From Gammaproteobacteria bacterium UBA7376 (GTDB lineage: Bacteria; Pseudomonadota; Gammaproteobacteria; Pseudomonadales; Azotimanducaceae): 10,563 bases of DNA. Position numbers and translations under genes: made by a program. The stretch is taken from positions 3,323-13,885 of the forward strand of contig DKNY01000054.1 of assembly GCA_002470275.1 (NCBI GenBank). The letters are read 5' to 3'. Positions 1 to 6,909 of the stretch are shown piece after piece. The notes below the pieces were generated by a model, which was not told where the DNA came from, did not search any database, and saw only the letters and a list, made by a program, of their open reading frames with translations. The first letter of the stretch is position 1, and every line of letters starts with the position of its first letter.

Positions 1-54
1 TAACACCGAATAGGGTGCAAGACAAACGCCAACGAAGGCAAGGAGTTTGTGGCT

Positions 55-77
55 AAAAAACGCCGGCAACAGGCGTT
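55..77 (-). terminator. Rho-independent terminator of rpmE
   Basis: Read on the minus strand, AACGCC (77 to 72), a 7-base loop, and GGCGTT (64 to 59) form a 6-bp stem that runs straight into a T tract covering 60 to 55. This is a standard intrinsic terminator. The stem begins inside the rpmE stop codon (TAA at 78-76), so the gene has almost no 3' untranslated region before the hairpin. Confidence 0.8.
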
Positions 78-294
78 AGCTGCCGGAGCTAGATCGCTTG
101 CCGAACCGCTGGCGGAACTTCTCTACCCGGCCACCTGAATCGACGATTTTCTGCTTGCCGGTATAAAAGGGGTGGCAGCTAGAGCAGACATCCAGATGCA
201 AATCTTCGCTAAGCGTTGACCACACTTCCATAACATTGCCACAGCCGCAGGTGGCCTTGATGAAGCTATACTCAGGATGAATTTCTGGTTTCAT
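76..294 (-). CDS. rpmE: 50S ribosomal protein L31, zinc-binding form
   Basis: L31 is a small protein of the large ribosomal subunit that helps form a bridge to the 30S head. The 72-residue product has the usual family length. It begins MKPEIHPEY and carries the zinc-ribbon cysteines C16, C18, C37 and C40, followed by HPFYTGKQ (41-48) and GGRVEKF near the C-terminus, all hallmarks of L31. Because the four cysteines are present, this is the zinc-containing paralogue and not the cysteine-free form (YkgM type) made under zinc starvation. The ATG is preceded by GGTGGG (300-305 on the minus strand), spaced 5 bases. The gene is monocistronic, with its own promoter and terminator, and is divergent from priA, the arrangement also found in E. 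coli and pseudomonads. In E. coli L31 represses its own translation; whether that holds here cannot be seen. Confidence 0.97.
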   Translation of the reverse strand: MKPEIHPEYSFIKATCGCGNVMEVWSTLSEDLHLDVCSSCHPFYTGKQKIVDSGGRVEKFRQRFGKRSSSGS

Positions 295-331
295 GATCGC
301 CCACCGGCAGGCTATTTATTTCGGGCTGCGG

Positions 332-359
332 AGTTTAACAGACCCCGATGCTCTGGCAA
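332..359 (-). promoter_or_regulatory. Sigma-70-type promoter of rpmE
   Basis: On the minus strand, TTGCCA (359-354, five of six matches to the -35 consensus) is followed by a 16-base spacer and TAAACT (337-332, four of six to the -10). Transcription would start near base 325, about 30 bases before the rpmE ATG. The downstream leader contains an A/T-rich stretch (AAATAAATAG) that would keep the start region open. No equally good promoter is visible on the plus strand for priA in the same 152-base gap. Confidence 0.6.
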
Positions 360-446
360 GCCTGAAAACGCACGATGGAACCTTGGAATCAGGGGACCGG
401 CACGAAAGCCATAGGCAACCGCCCTCCAATCCTCTTAAGATGAGCC

Positions 447-2639
447 ATGCCCAGCGCCCTGACAGTGATCCGAGTAGCGGTGCCTCGCCCGCTGCACTCG
501 CTCTACGATTATCACGTACCCGAAGGTCAAGAATTGCCCTTGGTCGGCGCACGCGTGCGCGTGCCCTTTGGCAACAGCCGGGTGGTCGGCATTTGTGTTG
601 AAAATGACGTTAAAGAGGGACGCATCGAGACCAAGCCTATTCTCGACGTGATCGACCAAGAGGCTGCCATTCCGGCTACGTTGCTTGATCTTGCACAGTG
701 GATGAGTCAGTACTACCACCACCCTCTTGGCGAGGTGCTGGCCACGATCCTGCCCTCTGCGGCGCGACGAGGCAGTGCGTTTGAAATCAAGGCGCTGCCG
801 ATAGCGCGCAGATGGTTACTGAAACAGGCTGACTTTAAAAATCCACGAGCCACCCGGCAGGAGGCTCTGGTTCAGTGGCTTGGAACAGCGGTCACCGAAG
901 CCACGGATGGGGTGCCCGAGGAGGCTATTTTAAAGGCCGGATTCACTCGGGACGTCATTTCTCGACTGGTCGATCTTGGCGTGCTTGAAGCCGCTCCGGA
1001 AATAGAGCCCGCGCCGCTGCAGCAACCGCTGGACCCAACGCCAGCCCAGGCTGACGCCATCAAAGCCGTTCGTGACTCTGACGGTTTCTCGATATTCTTA
1101 CTTGAAGGCGTCACCGGCTCTGGCAAAACCGAGGTCTACCTGCAGGCCATGGCCCCAGCCCTGAATGCAGGGGGCCAAATACTGGTCTTGGTGCCGGAAA
1201 TTGCACTCACGCCTCAGACGCTGGCTCGATTTGAGGATCGTTTTGGTCGCACGGGGATGATCCACTCGGGCCTAACGGACCAGCAGCGCCTACAAACCTG
1301 GCTGCGTTGTAAGAGCGGAGAGCTGACTATTCTGATCGGCACCCGTTCGGCTATTTTCACACCCTTCGCCAAACTTGGCCTGATCATCGTCGACGAGGAA
1401 CACGATAGCTCGTATAAGCAGCAGGAGGGGCTACGTTACTCCGCCCGAGACTTAGCGGCGAAAAGAGCCCAGCAAGAAGATATCCCCTTACTGCTCGGGT
1501 CTGCCACACCCTCTCTGGAATCAATCTTTAACGTGCAGCGCGGGCGCTACAGGCACTTGCTGTTGGCTGATCGAGCGGGCGGCGCGAGCATGCCTAGCTA
1601 TCACATTATTGATCTGCGAGGGCAAACGTTACATGGCGGCCTCGCCTCAAGCTTGATCCAGACCATTCGCGAACATTTGGCCGCCTCTGGGCAAGTGCTC
1701 CTCTATCTCAACCGCAGGGGCTATGCGCCAACCCTACTCTGCCAGAGCTGTGGCTGGCAGGCGGTATGCCCGGATTGCGACGCCAGGCTCACCCTCCACC
1801 GCACCCCCGCGGTAATGATATGCCATCACTGTGCGTTGCGGCTTGAGGTGCCCAACCACTGCGAGGCCTGTGGCCAGGGCGCCCTCCTGCCCCTCGGTCA
1901 GGGCACCCAGCGAACGGAAGATTCCTTGGCATCACTTTTCCCCGACGTGCCCATCCATCGGATTGACCGAGATACCACGCGCACCAATCGCCAGTTGAAT
2001 GCCCAGCTCCAACAAATTCATGAAGGCCAACCCTGCATCATGGTCGGCACGCAAATGCTCGCCAAGGGTCACCACTTCCCCTCGGTTACCCTGGTGGCCG
2101 TGCTAAATGCCGATGCGGGATTACTCAGTCCTGATTTCAGGGCCCCCGAGCGGACGGCTCAACTCATTGTGCAGGTGGCGGGGCGAGCTGGACGTGCAGC
2201 AAAACCCGGGCAGGTTTGGATTCAATCCCATCAGCCAGATAACCCCCTGCTGGGGCGTTTGATTGAAGATGGCTACGCGGGTTTCGCGAAGACAGAGCTA
2301 GAAAGTCGAAGCCTGGCCGGCCTGCCCCCTATGCACCCCATGGCCCTGTTACGCGCGGAAGCCGAAAACCAAGCCCTGGCCCAGGCGTTCCTCGCCAACT
2401 GCAAGGCTCACCTGGAGCAGGTTCAGGTGGCTCAGGAAGGTGGACCCGAAGCACGGGTTAACCTGTATGGCCCGGTCCCTGCGCCCATGGCGCGACTGGC
2501 CAATCGCTATAGGTTTCAGCTCATGCTGATCGCACCATCCCGGAACACCCTGCACCGACTGCTACAGTCGTTGGGACACCCACGGGTACCCGCAGCGCTA
2601 CGCTGGTCAATTGACGTAGATCCCTATGACGCGCTGTAG
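447..2639 (+). CDS. priA: Primosomal protein N' (replication restart helicase PriA)
   Basis: PriA is a 3'-to-5' superfamily 2 DNA helicase that recognises stalled or repaired replication forks and reloads DnaB through PriB/DnaT or PriC. The 730 residues match the E. coli length (732). The N-terminal 3'BD domain starts VAVPRPLHSLYDYHVPEG. Walker A is GVTGSGKT (211-218), the DEEH box is at 306-309 and motif III is GSATPS (341-346). Two zinc-binding clusters insert into the helicase, with eight cysteines: C422, C425, C431, C434, C449, C452, C462 and C465. Motif V is around VGTQMLAKGHHFP (523-535) and motif VI is QVAGRAGR (566-573). All key residues are present, so it should be active. The ATG at 447 lies 7 bases after a weak purine-rich AAGATGAG and gives the family N-terminus. 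argS, its usual pseudomonad neighbour, does not follow. Confidence 0.98.
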   Translation: MPSALTVIRVAVPRPLHSLYDYHVPEGQELPLVGARVRVPFGNSRVVGICVENDVKEGRIETKPILDVIDQEAAIPATLLDLAQWMSQYYHHPLGEVLATILPSAARRGSAFEIKALPIARRWLLKQADFKNPRATRQEALVQWLGTAVTEATDGVPEEAILKAGFTRDVISRLVDLGVLEAAPEIEPAPLQQPLDPTPAQADAIKAVRDSDGFSIFLLEGVTGSGKTEVYLQAMAPALNAGGQILVLVPEIALTPQTLARFEDRFGRTGMIHSGLTDQQRLQTWLRCKSGELTILIGTRSAIFTPFAKLGLIIVDEEHDSSYKQQEGLRYSARDLAAKRAQQEDIPLLLGSATPSLESIFNVQRGRYRHLLLADRAGGASMPSYHIIDLRGQTLHGGLASSLIQTIREHLAASGQVLLYLNRRGYAPTLLCQSCGWQAVCPDCDARLTLHRTPAVMICHHCALRLEVPNHCEACGQGALLPLGQGTQRTEDSLASLFPDVPIHRIDRDTTRTNRQLNAQLQQIHEGQPCIMVGTQMLAKGHHFPSVTLVAVLNADAGLLSPDFRAPERTAQLIVQVAGRAGRAAKPGQVWIQSHQPDNPLLGRLIEDGYAGFAKTELESRSLAGLPPMHPMALLRAEAENQALAQAFLANCKAHLEQVQVAQEGGPEARVNLYGPVPAPMARLANRYRFQLMLIAPSRNTLHRLLQSLGHPRVPAALRWSIDVDPYDAL

Positions 2640-2724
2640 CGCTACCCTTGCTCGACACGCTCCCCATTCTGGGGGCGGTCGCGCTATCATCCTGTCCGAC
2701 TCCACGGGTGACACCAAAGGCTAC

Positions 2725-2728
2725 GGAG
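2725..2728 (+). promoter_or_regulatory. Ribosome binding site of the ftsN-like gene
   Basis: GGAG lies 7 bases before the ATG at 2736 and fixes this start. It is one of the few clear Shine-Dalgarno sequences in the window, since most genes here have weak ones. Confidence 0.65.
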
Positions 2729-2735
2729 AATCTGC

Positions 2736-3311
2736 ATGACCACTGATTTTGCCGACCGCCCGGCATCAAGGAAAAAACCGGGACGCAAAGCGCCAACCCG
2801 CAAAACAAGATCCAGGGCAACGCCCACCAAACAGCGCACGCGGTTTCATAGTCCCAGCTTCTCCTTTGGCGCCTTATTTGGGGCGACCGTTGTCCTGTTG
2901 GTGGCCTATACCCCAGAGCTGCTGGATACGCTGCAAGCCTCCCCAGAGTCATCGGAAACGGCGGCGACATCGTCATCAACGCCCTCGGTGACCTTCGAAT
3001 TTCCTGATCTACTGCGAGGTTCTGAGGTTCGCGTTGATGGCAGTACCTACGGGCCGGCTACCGCGCAGACACCGGCGGGCGCCACGGCCACGCGCCTCCA
3101 GGCAGCATCCTTTCGCCAGCAAAAAGAGGCCAACGCGATGCGCGCGAAGCTCCTGTTGCTGGATTTTCCCTGCAGCATCGAGCTTGTGGAAAAAGACGGC
3201 GAAACCTGGCATCGCGTCATCGTGGGTCCCTTCGAGCGCCAAGTAGACCTCGATAGGGCCATGACCCGGCTCAGAGAGCAAAACATCTCTGCGATTCGCC
3301 TGGGCGACTAG
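2736..3311 (+). CDS. ftsN: FtsN-like cell division protein with SPOR domain
   Basis: FtsN is a bitopic inner-membrane protein that arrives late at the septum and triggers septal peptidoglycan synthesis through FtsA and FtsQLB; its SPOR domain binds denuded glycan strands. This 191-residue protein has a very basic cytoplasmic tail (residues 11-36, rich in Arg and Lys), one transmembrane helix (about 42-58), a Ser/Thr-rich linker (about 68-86), and a C-terminal SPOR domain (about 115-191), with ATRLQAASF at its start and VGPF at 163-166. FEFPDLLRGSEV (87-98) resembles the FxFYxxLPxxEV motif I associate with short FtsN proteins. The place just before hslVU is where ftsN lies in E. coli and where a SPOR gene lies in pseudomonads. 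It is much shorter than E. coli FtsN (319 residues), mainly in the linker. It could instead be another SPOR protein of the DedD type, but the position favours FtsN. Confidence 0.75.
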   Translation: MTTDFADRPASRKKPGRKAPTRKTRSRATPTKQRTRFHSPSFSFGALFGATVVLLVAYTPELLDTLQASPESSETAATSSSTPSVTFEFPDLLRGSEVRVDGSTYGPATAQTPAGATATRLQAASFRQQKEANAMRAKLLLLDFPCSIELVEKDGETWHRVIVGPFERQVDLDRAMTRLREQNISAIRLGD

Positions 3312-3370
3312 CAGACCTTGGTGGCGAGAGATCAGCAACGGCGATCCCCTCGCTCGAAGGGGTCAGAACC

Positions 3371-3413
3371 CTCAGGCCGTCCTAACCGCCGGATGTGCTT
3401 GCCGGCGCCTGAG
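3371..3413 (+). terminator. Compound stem-loop, possible terminator after ftsN-like gene
   Basis: CTCAGGC (3371-3377) pairs with GCCTGAG (3407-3413). Inside it CGCCGG (3387-3392) can pair with CCGGCG (3402-3407), sharing base 3407, around a 9-base loop. The stem is strong, but only TCTT follows, so intrinsic termination would be weak. It ends one base before the proposed -35 box of hslV. It may insulate hslVU from upstream transcription; that role is inferred. Confidence 0.4.
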
Positions 3414-3414
3414 T

Positions 3415-3446
3415 CTTGAAAGTGGAATCCTCACGTTAGCCCAACT
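3415..3446 (+). promoter_or_regulatory. Heat-shock (RpoH, sigma-32) type promoter of hslVU
   Basis: CTTGAAA (3415-3421) is a perfect match to the core of the sigma-32 -35 element. After 17 bases comes GCCCAACT (3439-3446), which matches five of the seven fixed positions of the -10 element CCCCATNT. Transcription would start near 3452-3454. In E. coli hslVU is a heat-shock operon under sigma-32, so both the sequence and the downstream genes agree. No better sigma-70 promoter is visible between here and hslV. Confidence 0.65.
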
Positions 3447-3452
3447 CGCATT

Positions 3453-3682
3453 AGATCGCTAAGGCGATGACGTCTCGTCAAGGGTACGACGACGCCCACA
3501 GACCTGAGCTTGAGGGCAGGAATGACGTAAGACCAGATCGCTCGAGTTCGTATGTCATCCCCTTGGAAAATGGGATCGACAGCTCTGTCCGACGGAGCGT
3601 GAGAGGGGGACGAGGAAGCGCAACGATTGAATTCTGCAGCCATCAGACCCACTATCACTCCGCAGCCAATCAGATTCTAGTT
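3453..3682 (+). promoter_or_regulatory. Structured 5' leader of hslVU mRNA
   Basis: If transcription starts near 3453, the leader is about 230 bases. It contains these hairpins: ATCGC/GCGAT (3455-3459/3464-3468); TGACG/CGTCA (3468-3472/3476-3480); a 10-bp stem with one bulged A and one G-T pair (3519-3529/3551-3560); and a 7-bp stem with a CCG triloop (3582-3588/3592-3598). AGATCGCT occurs twice (3453-3460 and 3535-3542). A stem-loop in the E. coli hslVU leader has been reported to stabilise the message, so stability or temperature control are candidate roles. The role here is inferred. Confidence 0.45.
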
Positions 3683-4225
3683 ATGGAAACGTTTCACGCC
3701 ACCACCATCCTTAGCGTCCGTGATACTCAGCAAGTTGCCCTAGGCGGGGACGGGCAGGTTTCCTTGGGCAATACCGTGATGAAGGGCAACGCCGTAAAGG
3801 TGCGGAAAATTTATAATGACCGCGTTATGGCTGGATTCGCCGGGAGTACGGCTGACGCTTTCACGCTGTTTGAAAAGTTCGAAGCGGCCCTTGAGCGCTA
3901 TCACGGTCAGCTAGCGCGAGGGGCGGTCGAACTGGCAAAGGAGTGGCGGTCGGACAGAGCCCTCAGACGGCTGGAGGCCATGCTTATCGTTGCTAACGAG
4001 ACCACTACGCTGCTAGTTAGCGGCAACGGCGACGTCATTGAGCCCGAAGCCGGGATCGTCGCCATCGGTTCAGGTGGAGACTACGCCAGAGCGGCGGCCG
4101 TCGCGCTCAGCGAGAACACCAACCTCAGTGCAGATCAGGTTGTGCATAAGGCGCTGACTATCGCTGGCAACATCTGCATTTACACCAATCATTCGCTGAC
4201 TGTCGAAACCCTCGACCTGCGCTAA
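3683..4225 (+). CDS. hslV: ATP-dependent protease HslUV, peptidase subunit HslV
   Basis: HslV is the proteasome-beta-like peptidase. Two stacked hexamers form the chamber into which HslU feeds unfolded proteins in the cytoplasm. From ATG 3683 the product has 180 residues. After a six-residue propeptide (METFHA) comes TTILSVRD, so Thr7 becomes the N-terminal nucleophile on processing. Other active-site parts are present: GGDGQ (21-25, Asp23 being mature D17), Lys39 (mature K33), [10 protein letters not shown] (51-60) and GSGG (129-132). E. coli HslV has only Met before the threonine, but short propeptides like this one are common elsewhere in proteobacteria. The frame stays open upstream to 3467; I reject that longer start because 78 residues would precede the threonine and show no family resemblance. 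No clear Shine-Dalgarno sequence precedes 3683. hslU follows after 23 bases. Confidence 0.96.
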   Translation: METFHATTILSVRDTQQVALGGDGQVSLGNTVMKGNAVKVRKIYNDRVMAGFAGSTADAFTLFEKFEAALERYHGQLARGAVELAKEWRSDRALRRLEAMLIVANETTTLLVSGNGDVIEPEAGIVAIGSGGDYARAAAVALSENTNLSADQVVHKALTIAGNICIYTNHSLTVETLDLR

Positions 4226-4248
4226 GCACCACACTGCTCGGGACCAAT

Positions 4249-5598
4249 ATGCTCTCTGATGACACCCCCCTACCTCTGTCACCAAAACAAATTGTCCATG
4301 AACTGGATCGTCACATCATCGGCCAACAGAATGCCAAACGAGCAGTGGCTATCGCCCTGCGAAACCGATGGCGAAGAATGCAGCTCTCTCCGGAGCTGCG
4401 GGATGAGGTCAGCCCCAAAAATATTTTGATGATCGGTCCTACCGGAGTCGGCAAAACGGAAATCGCTCGGCGCTTGGCGAAGTTAGCCAACGCGCCGCTT
4501 ATTAAGGTCGAGGCCACGAAGTTTACCGAGGTGGGCTACGTGGGCAGAGACGTCGAGTCCATTGTTCGGGATTTACTGGACGTGTCGATCAATATGCTGC
4601 GTCAGGAACAAATTGAGGCCATCTCGGAAGAAGCCACGGACAAGGCCGAGGAGCGCATTCTTGATGCCTTGCTCCCAGAACCCCGCAGCCCGGGCGGTGC
4701 CGATAGCCCCCAGGAACAGGAGAGCAACACGCGCCAAATGTTCCGCAAGAAACTGCGTGAGGGCCAGCTGGATGAGAAGGAGATCGAAATCGACGTTGAG
4801 CAGGTCTCGGTTGGCGTTGAAATTATGGCGCCTCCGGGCATGGAAGAGATGACCAACCAGCTGCAAAACATGTTCAGTAACCTCAGGTCCGGGAGACGCG
4901 ATACCAAGCGGCTAAAAATCGCGGACGCCAGACGCCGTATTAAAGATGAAGAAGCGGCTGCCCTAATCAACGAGGAAGACCTAAAAACCAAGGCCATTCA
5001 GGCGGTAGAACAAACGGGCATCGTCTTCCTCGATGAACTCGACAAGGTCGCCAAGCGCGGAGAACATGGCGGAGCAGACGTTTCTAGAGAGGGCGTACAG
5101 CGTGACCTGCTGCCGCTGATTGAGGGTTCAACGGTCTCCACTAAGCATGGGCCCATCAAGACAGATCACATTCTCTTTATTGCCTGTGGTGCCTTCCACC
5201 TGGCCAAGCCCTCAGATTTAATTCCCGAACTTCAGGGCCGGCTGCCCATCCGGGTAGAGCTACAGGGCCTCAATGTGACGGACTTTGAGCAAATCTTAAC
5301 CGAACCTCGAGCCAGCCTCTGTGATCAGTACACCGAGCTTCTAAAGATTGAAGGCGTGACGCTGAATTTCGATCCCAGCGGAATCAGGCGGATCGCCGAG
5401 CTGGCCTGGCAGGTGAATGAGGGCACTGAAAACATCGGTGCACGACGGCTTCATACGGTAATGGAGCGGCTGTTGGAAAGTCTCTCCTTTGACGCGTCAG
5501 ACGGCGCCCAAGAAGCGGTCACCATCGACCGAGACTATGTGGACGAACAACTGGCCGACTTGGTGAGCGACACTGACGTGTCTCGCTTCATCCTCTGA
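4249..5598 (+). CDS. hslU: ATP-dependent protease HslUV, ATPase subunit HslU
   Basis: HslU is a AAA+ (Clp/Hsp100 family) hexameric unfoldase that caps HslV, unfolds substrates and opens the peptidase through its C-terminal tails. The product has 449 residues, against 443 in E. coli. Seen in it are [19 protein letters not shown] near the start, Walker A GPTGVGKT (63-70), the substrate-gripping pore loop GYVG (96-99), the inserted I-domain (about 110-245) with [13 protein letters not shown] and the APPGMEEM segment, Walker B VFLDELD (259-265), [13 protein letters not shown] (278-290), the arginine finger R331 in ELQGRLPIR, sensor-2 GARR (397-400), and the HslV-activating C-terminus SRFIL. The I-domain is the least conserved part, as is normal. 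A short CGGGA (4239-4243) lies 5 bases before ATG 4249. The gene is co-transcribed with hslV. Confidence 0.98.
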   Translation: MLSDDTPLPLSPKQIVHELDRHIIGQQNAKRAVAIALRNRWRRMQLSPELRDEVSPKNILMIGPTGVGKTEIARRLAKLANAPLIKVEATKFTEVGYVGRDVESIVRDLLDVSINMLRQEQIEAISEEATDKAEERILDALLPEPRSPGGADSPQEQESNTRQMFRKKLREGQLDEKEIEIDVEQVSVGVEIMAPPGMEEMTNQLQNMFSNLRSGRRDTKRLKIADARRRIKDEEAAALINEEDLKTKAIQAVEQTGIVFLDELDKVAKRGEHGGADVSREGVQRDLLPLIEGSTVSTKHGPIKTDHILFIACGAFHLAKPSDLIPELQGRLPIRVELQGLNVTDFEQILTEPRASLCDQYTELLKIEGVTLNFDPSGIRRIAELAWQVNEGTENIGARRLHTVMERLLESLSFDASDGAQEAVTIDRDYVDEQLADLVSDTDVSRFIL

Positions 5599-5614
5599 TA
5601 CCGCGCCGACAACC

Positions 5615-6034
5615 ATGCAAGCCCCACAACGTATTGTTTATCACAAGGCCGCTCGGGAGCTGGAGCTGGCCTGGGCGTCGATGACCTACCGGCTGTCCTC
5701 GGAGTTTTTGCGTGTCCATTCACCCTCGGCAGAGGTGAGGGGGCATTCGCCAGCGGAGCGCACCCTACAGACGGGCAAAAAACACGTTGCCATCCAAAAG
5801 GTTGAACCCATAGGCAAATATGCGATCCGCCTGTGCTTTGACGACGGTCATGACAGTGGCATCTATGCTTGGCCCTTCTTATTAAAACTATGCGAACAGC
5901 AGTCGACCCTTTGGGAGCGCTATTTGCAAGAGCTCAAGGCCGCCGGCCAGTCTCGGGACCCGGAGACCTCCGTGCTGCGCTGGGAGCCCAATCCCGTCGC
6001 AACCAACATCAAGGATGCCCCTGATCAACCCTGA
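5615..6034 (+). CDS. DUF971 (gamma-butyrobetaine hydroxylase N-terminal-like) protein
   Basis: The function is not established. The 139-residue product is a stand-alone DUF971 domain, the fold that also forms the N-terminal part of gamma-butyrobetaine hydroxylases. Diagnostic stretches are FLRVHSPSAEVRGH (31-44), LQTGKKHVAI (51-60) and the run from EPIGKYAIRL through DDGHDSGIYAWPFL (64-89), which ends in the family's D/E-G-H-D-S/T-G-Y core. No 2-oxoglutarate oxygenase domain follows, so it is not itself a hydroxylase. DUF971 is also found at the C-terminus of Mrp/HCF101-type iron-sulfur carriers, so a link to Fe-S or quinone metabolism is plausible but inferred. It starts 16 bases after hslU with no visible Shine-Dalgarno, suggesting coupling to hslU. 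In pseudomonads it also follows hslU, with the pha genes next; here ubiE is next. The start at 5615 gives the full family N-terminus; the ATG at 5681 would cut it. Confidence 0.9.
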   Translation: MQAPQRIVYHKAARELELAWASMTYRLSSEFLRVHSPSAEVRGHSPAERTLQTGKKHVAIQKVEPIGKYAIRLCFDDGHDSGIYAWPFLLKLCEQQSTLWERYLQELKAAGQSRDPETSVLRWEPNPVATNIKDAPDQP

Positions 6035-6062
6035 CCGAGGCGACGACGGGTAGCCGCCAGGC

Positions 6063-6068
6063 TATAGT
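6063..6068 (+). promoter_or_regulatory. Possible -10 box upstream of ubiE
   Basis: TATAGT, preceded by GGC, lies 26 bases before the ubiE ATG and matches the -10 consensus at five of six positions. The 60-base gap after DUF971 allows a promoter here, but no recognisable -35 element lies at the right distance. AAAAGG (6081-6086) serves as the ribosome binding site 8 bases before the ATG. Confidence 0.35.
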
Positions 6069-6094
6069 TACGGCTTGAGGAAAAGGCACCGCAT

Positions 6095-6895
6095 ATGTCC
6101 ACACCATTGGAACAAGACACACCGAGCCAGGCAGACCAAAAGGTGAGCTTCGGCTTCCAAGAGGTTTCTCCCGAGGAAAAAACCCAAAGAGTTGGAGACG
6201 TTTTTCGCGCAGTAGCAGAACGCTACGACGTCATGAACGACCTGATGTCCTTGGGTACTCATCGCGTCTTCAAGCGGCTAGTGCTGCAGATGTCGGGTGC
6301 CCGACCGGGACATCGTATTCTTGACCTCGCCGGCGGCACAGGCGATATGGCCGCCCTCTTTGCTCCCGTAGTGGGGGCCCGGGGGTCCGTGGTGCTGACT
6401 GACCTGAACGAGTCAATGATGCGCGTTGGCAGAGACCGGTTGCTGGACCGAGGTTTGACTCAGGTCCAGTTCTGCAGGGCACCTGCGGAGAGGCTCCCCT
6501 TTGAGGACAATAGTTTCGACTGCGCCTGCATTAGTTTTGGCATCAGAAACTTCACCGATAAAGACAGGGCGCTGGAGGAGCTTTTGCGCGTGCTCAAACC
6601 GAGCGCACCCTTACTGGTCCTTGAATTCTCCAAACCCACAAGCCCGCTGCTGGAAACGGCTTACAGTACCTTCCAAAGCCTTTGGCCCCCGGTTGGCAAA
6701 TTTTTGGTGGGCGACGCCCAACCCTATCGCTATCTCGTGGAGTCGATTCGCGTGCACCCAAGCCAAGGCGCGCTCAAGCAGATGTTCGAAGATGCGGGCT
6801 TTGTTGATGCCGAGTACCACAACCTAATCGGCGGTATCGCAGCGATTCATCGAGGCGTGAAGCCTGAGAGCCAAGACACCGGCGTAACTCGCTAG
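6095..6895 (+). CDS. ubiE: Ubiquinone/menaquinone biosynthesis C-methyltransferase UbiE
   Basis: UbiE is the SAM-dependent methyltransferase that adds the C-2 methyl group to the ring of ubiquinone precursors, and to demethylmenaquinone where that is made. The 266 residues are slightly more than in E. coli (251), the extra lying in a short N-terminal tail before FGFQEVSPEEKTQRVGDVF (19-37). SAM-binding motif I is ILDLAGGTGDMA (75-86). PFEDNSFD (135-142) is followed by ISFGIRNFTD (146-155), then VLEFSKPTSP (175-184), YRYLVESIRVHP (211-222) and the C-terminal NLIGGIAAIHRG (243-254), all family signatures. No key residue looks altered. It leads a tight ubiE-ubiJ-ubiB block. No menaquinone-specific genes are in the window, so the ubiquinone role is the safer one. 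Confidence 0.98.
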   Translation: MSTPLEQDTPSQADQKVSFGFQEVSPEEKTQRVGDVFRAVAERYDVMNDLMSLGTHRVFKRLVLQMSGARPGHRILDLAGGTGDMAALFAPVVGARGSVVLTDLNESMMRVGRDRLLDRGLTQVQFCRAPAERLPFEDNSFDCACISFGIRNFTDKDRALEELLRVLKPSAPLLVLEFSKPTSPLLETAYSTFQSLWPPVGKFLVGDAQPYRYLVESIRVHPSQGALKQMFEDAGFVDAEYHNLIGGIAAIHRGVKPESQDTGVTR

Positions 6896-6909
6896 CTACG
6901 GCGATACCG

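Larger units (their letters stand above)
3312..3682 (+). other. 371-base gap between ftsN-like gene and hslV
   Basis: This is the only long stretch without a recognised gene. In order it holds a short imperfect hairpin (CCCCT 3346-3350 with AGGGG 3358-3362, no T run after it), a compound stem-loop (3371-3413), a heat-shock-type promoter (3415-3446) and a leader of about 230 bases with several inverted repeats (3455-3598). The hslV reading frame happens to stay open through 3467-3682, but the residues it would encode resemble nothing in HslV and would bury the catalytic threonine. I see no small gene that I can support on either strand. Confidence 0.75.

Noticed and set aside
1..54. Possible end of a further gene at the left edge
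   Set aside because: The stretch is too short to show any coding signal on either strand.
383..415. Promoter for priA using TTGGAA (383-388)
   Set aside because: The only -10-like sequence (CATAGG at 410-415) is 21 bases away, which is too far, so I could not support it.
293..601. Plus-strand open frame overlapping the start of priA
   Set aside because: Covers the divergent promoter gap and the first codons of priA in another frame; the product is Arg-rich with no family resemblance.
2521..2979. Minus-strand open frame of 152 codons across the priA end and ftsN-like start
   Set aside because: It lies antisense to two well-supported genes and their gap, and its composition looks like reverse reading of G+C-rich coding sequence.
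3343..3364. Short hairpin after the ftsN-like gene as an intrinsic terminator
   Set aside because: The stem is only 5 bp without the bulge and no T run follows.
3431..3658. Minus-strand open frame of 75 codons in the ftsN-hslV gap
   Set aside because: No recognisable domain, no ribosome binding site that I can see, and it overlaps the promoter and leader structures.
3467..3682. In-frame N-terminal extension of hslV (72 extra codons)
   Set aside because: It has no resemblance to HslV, would place 78 residues before the catalytic threonine, and overlaps the inverted repeats of the leader. The ATG at 3683 gives the family N-terminus.
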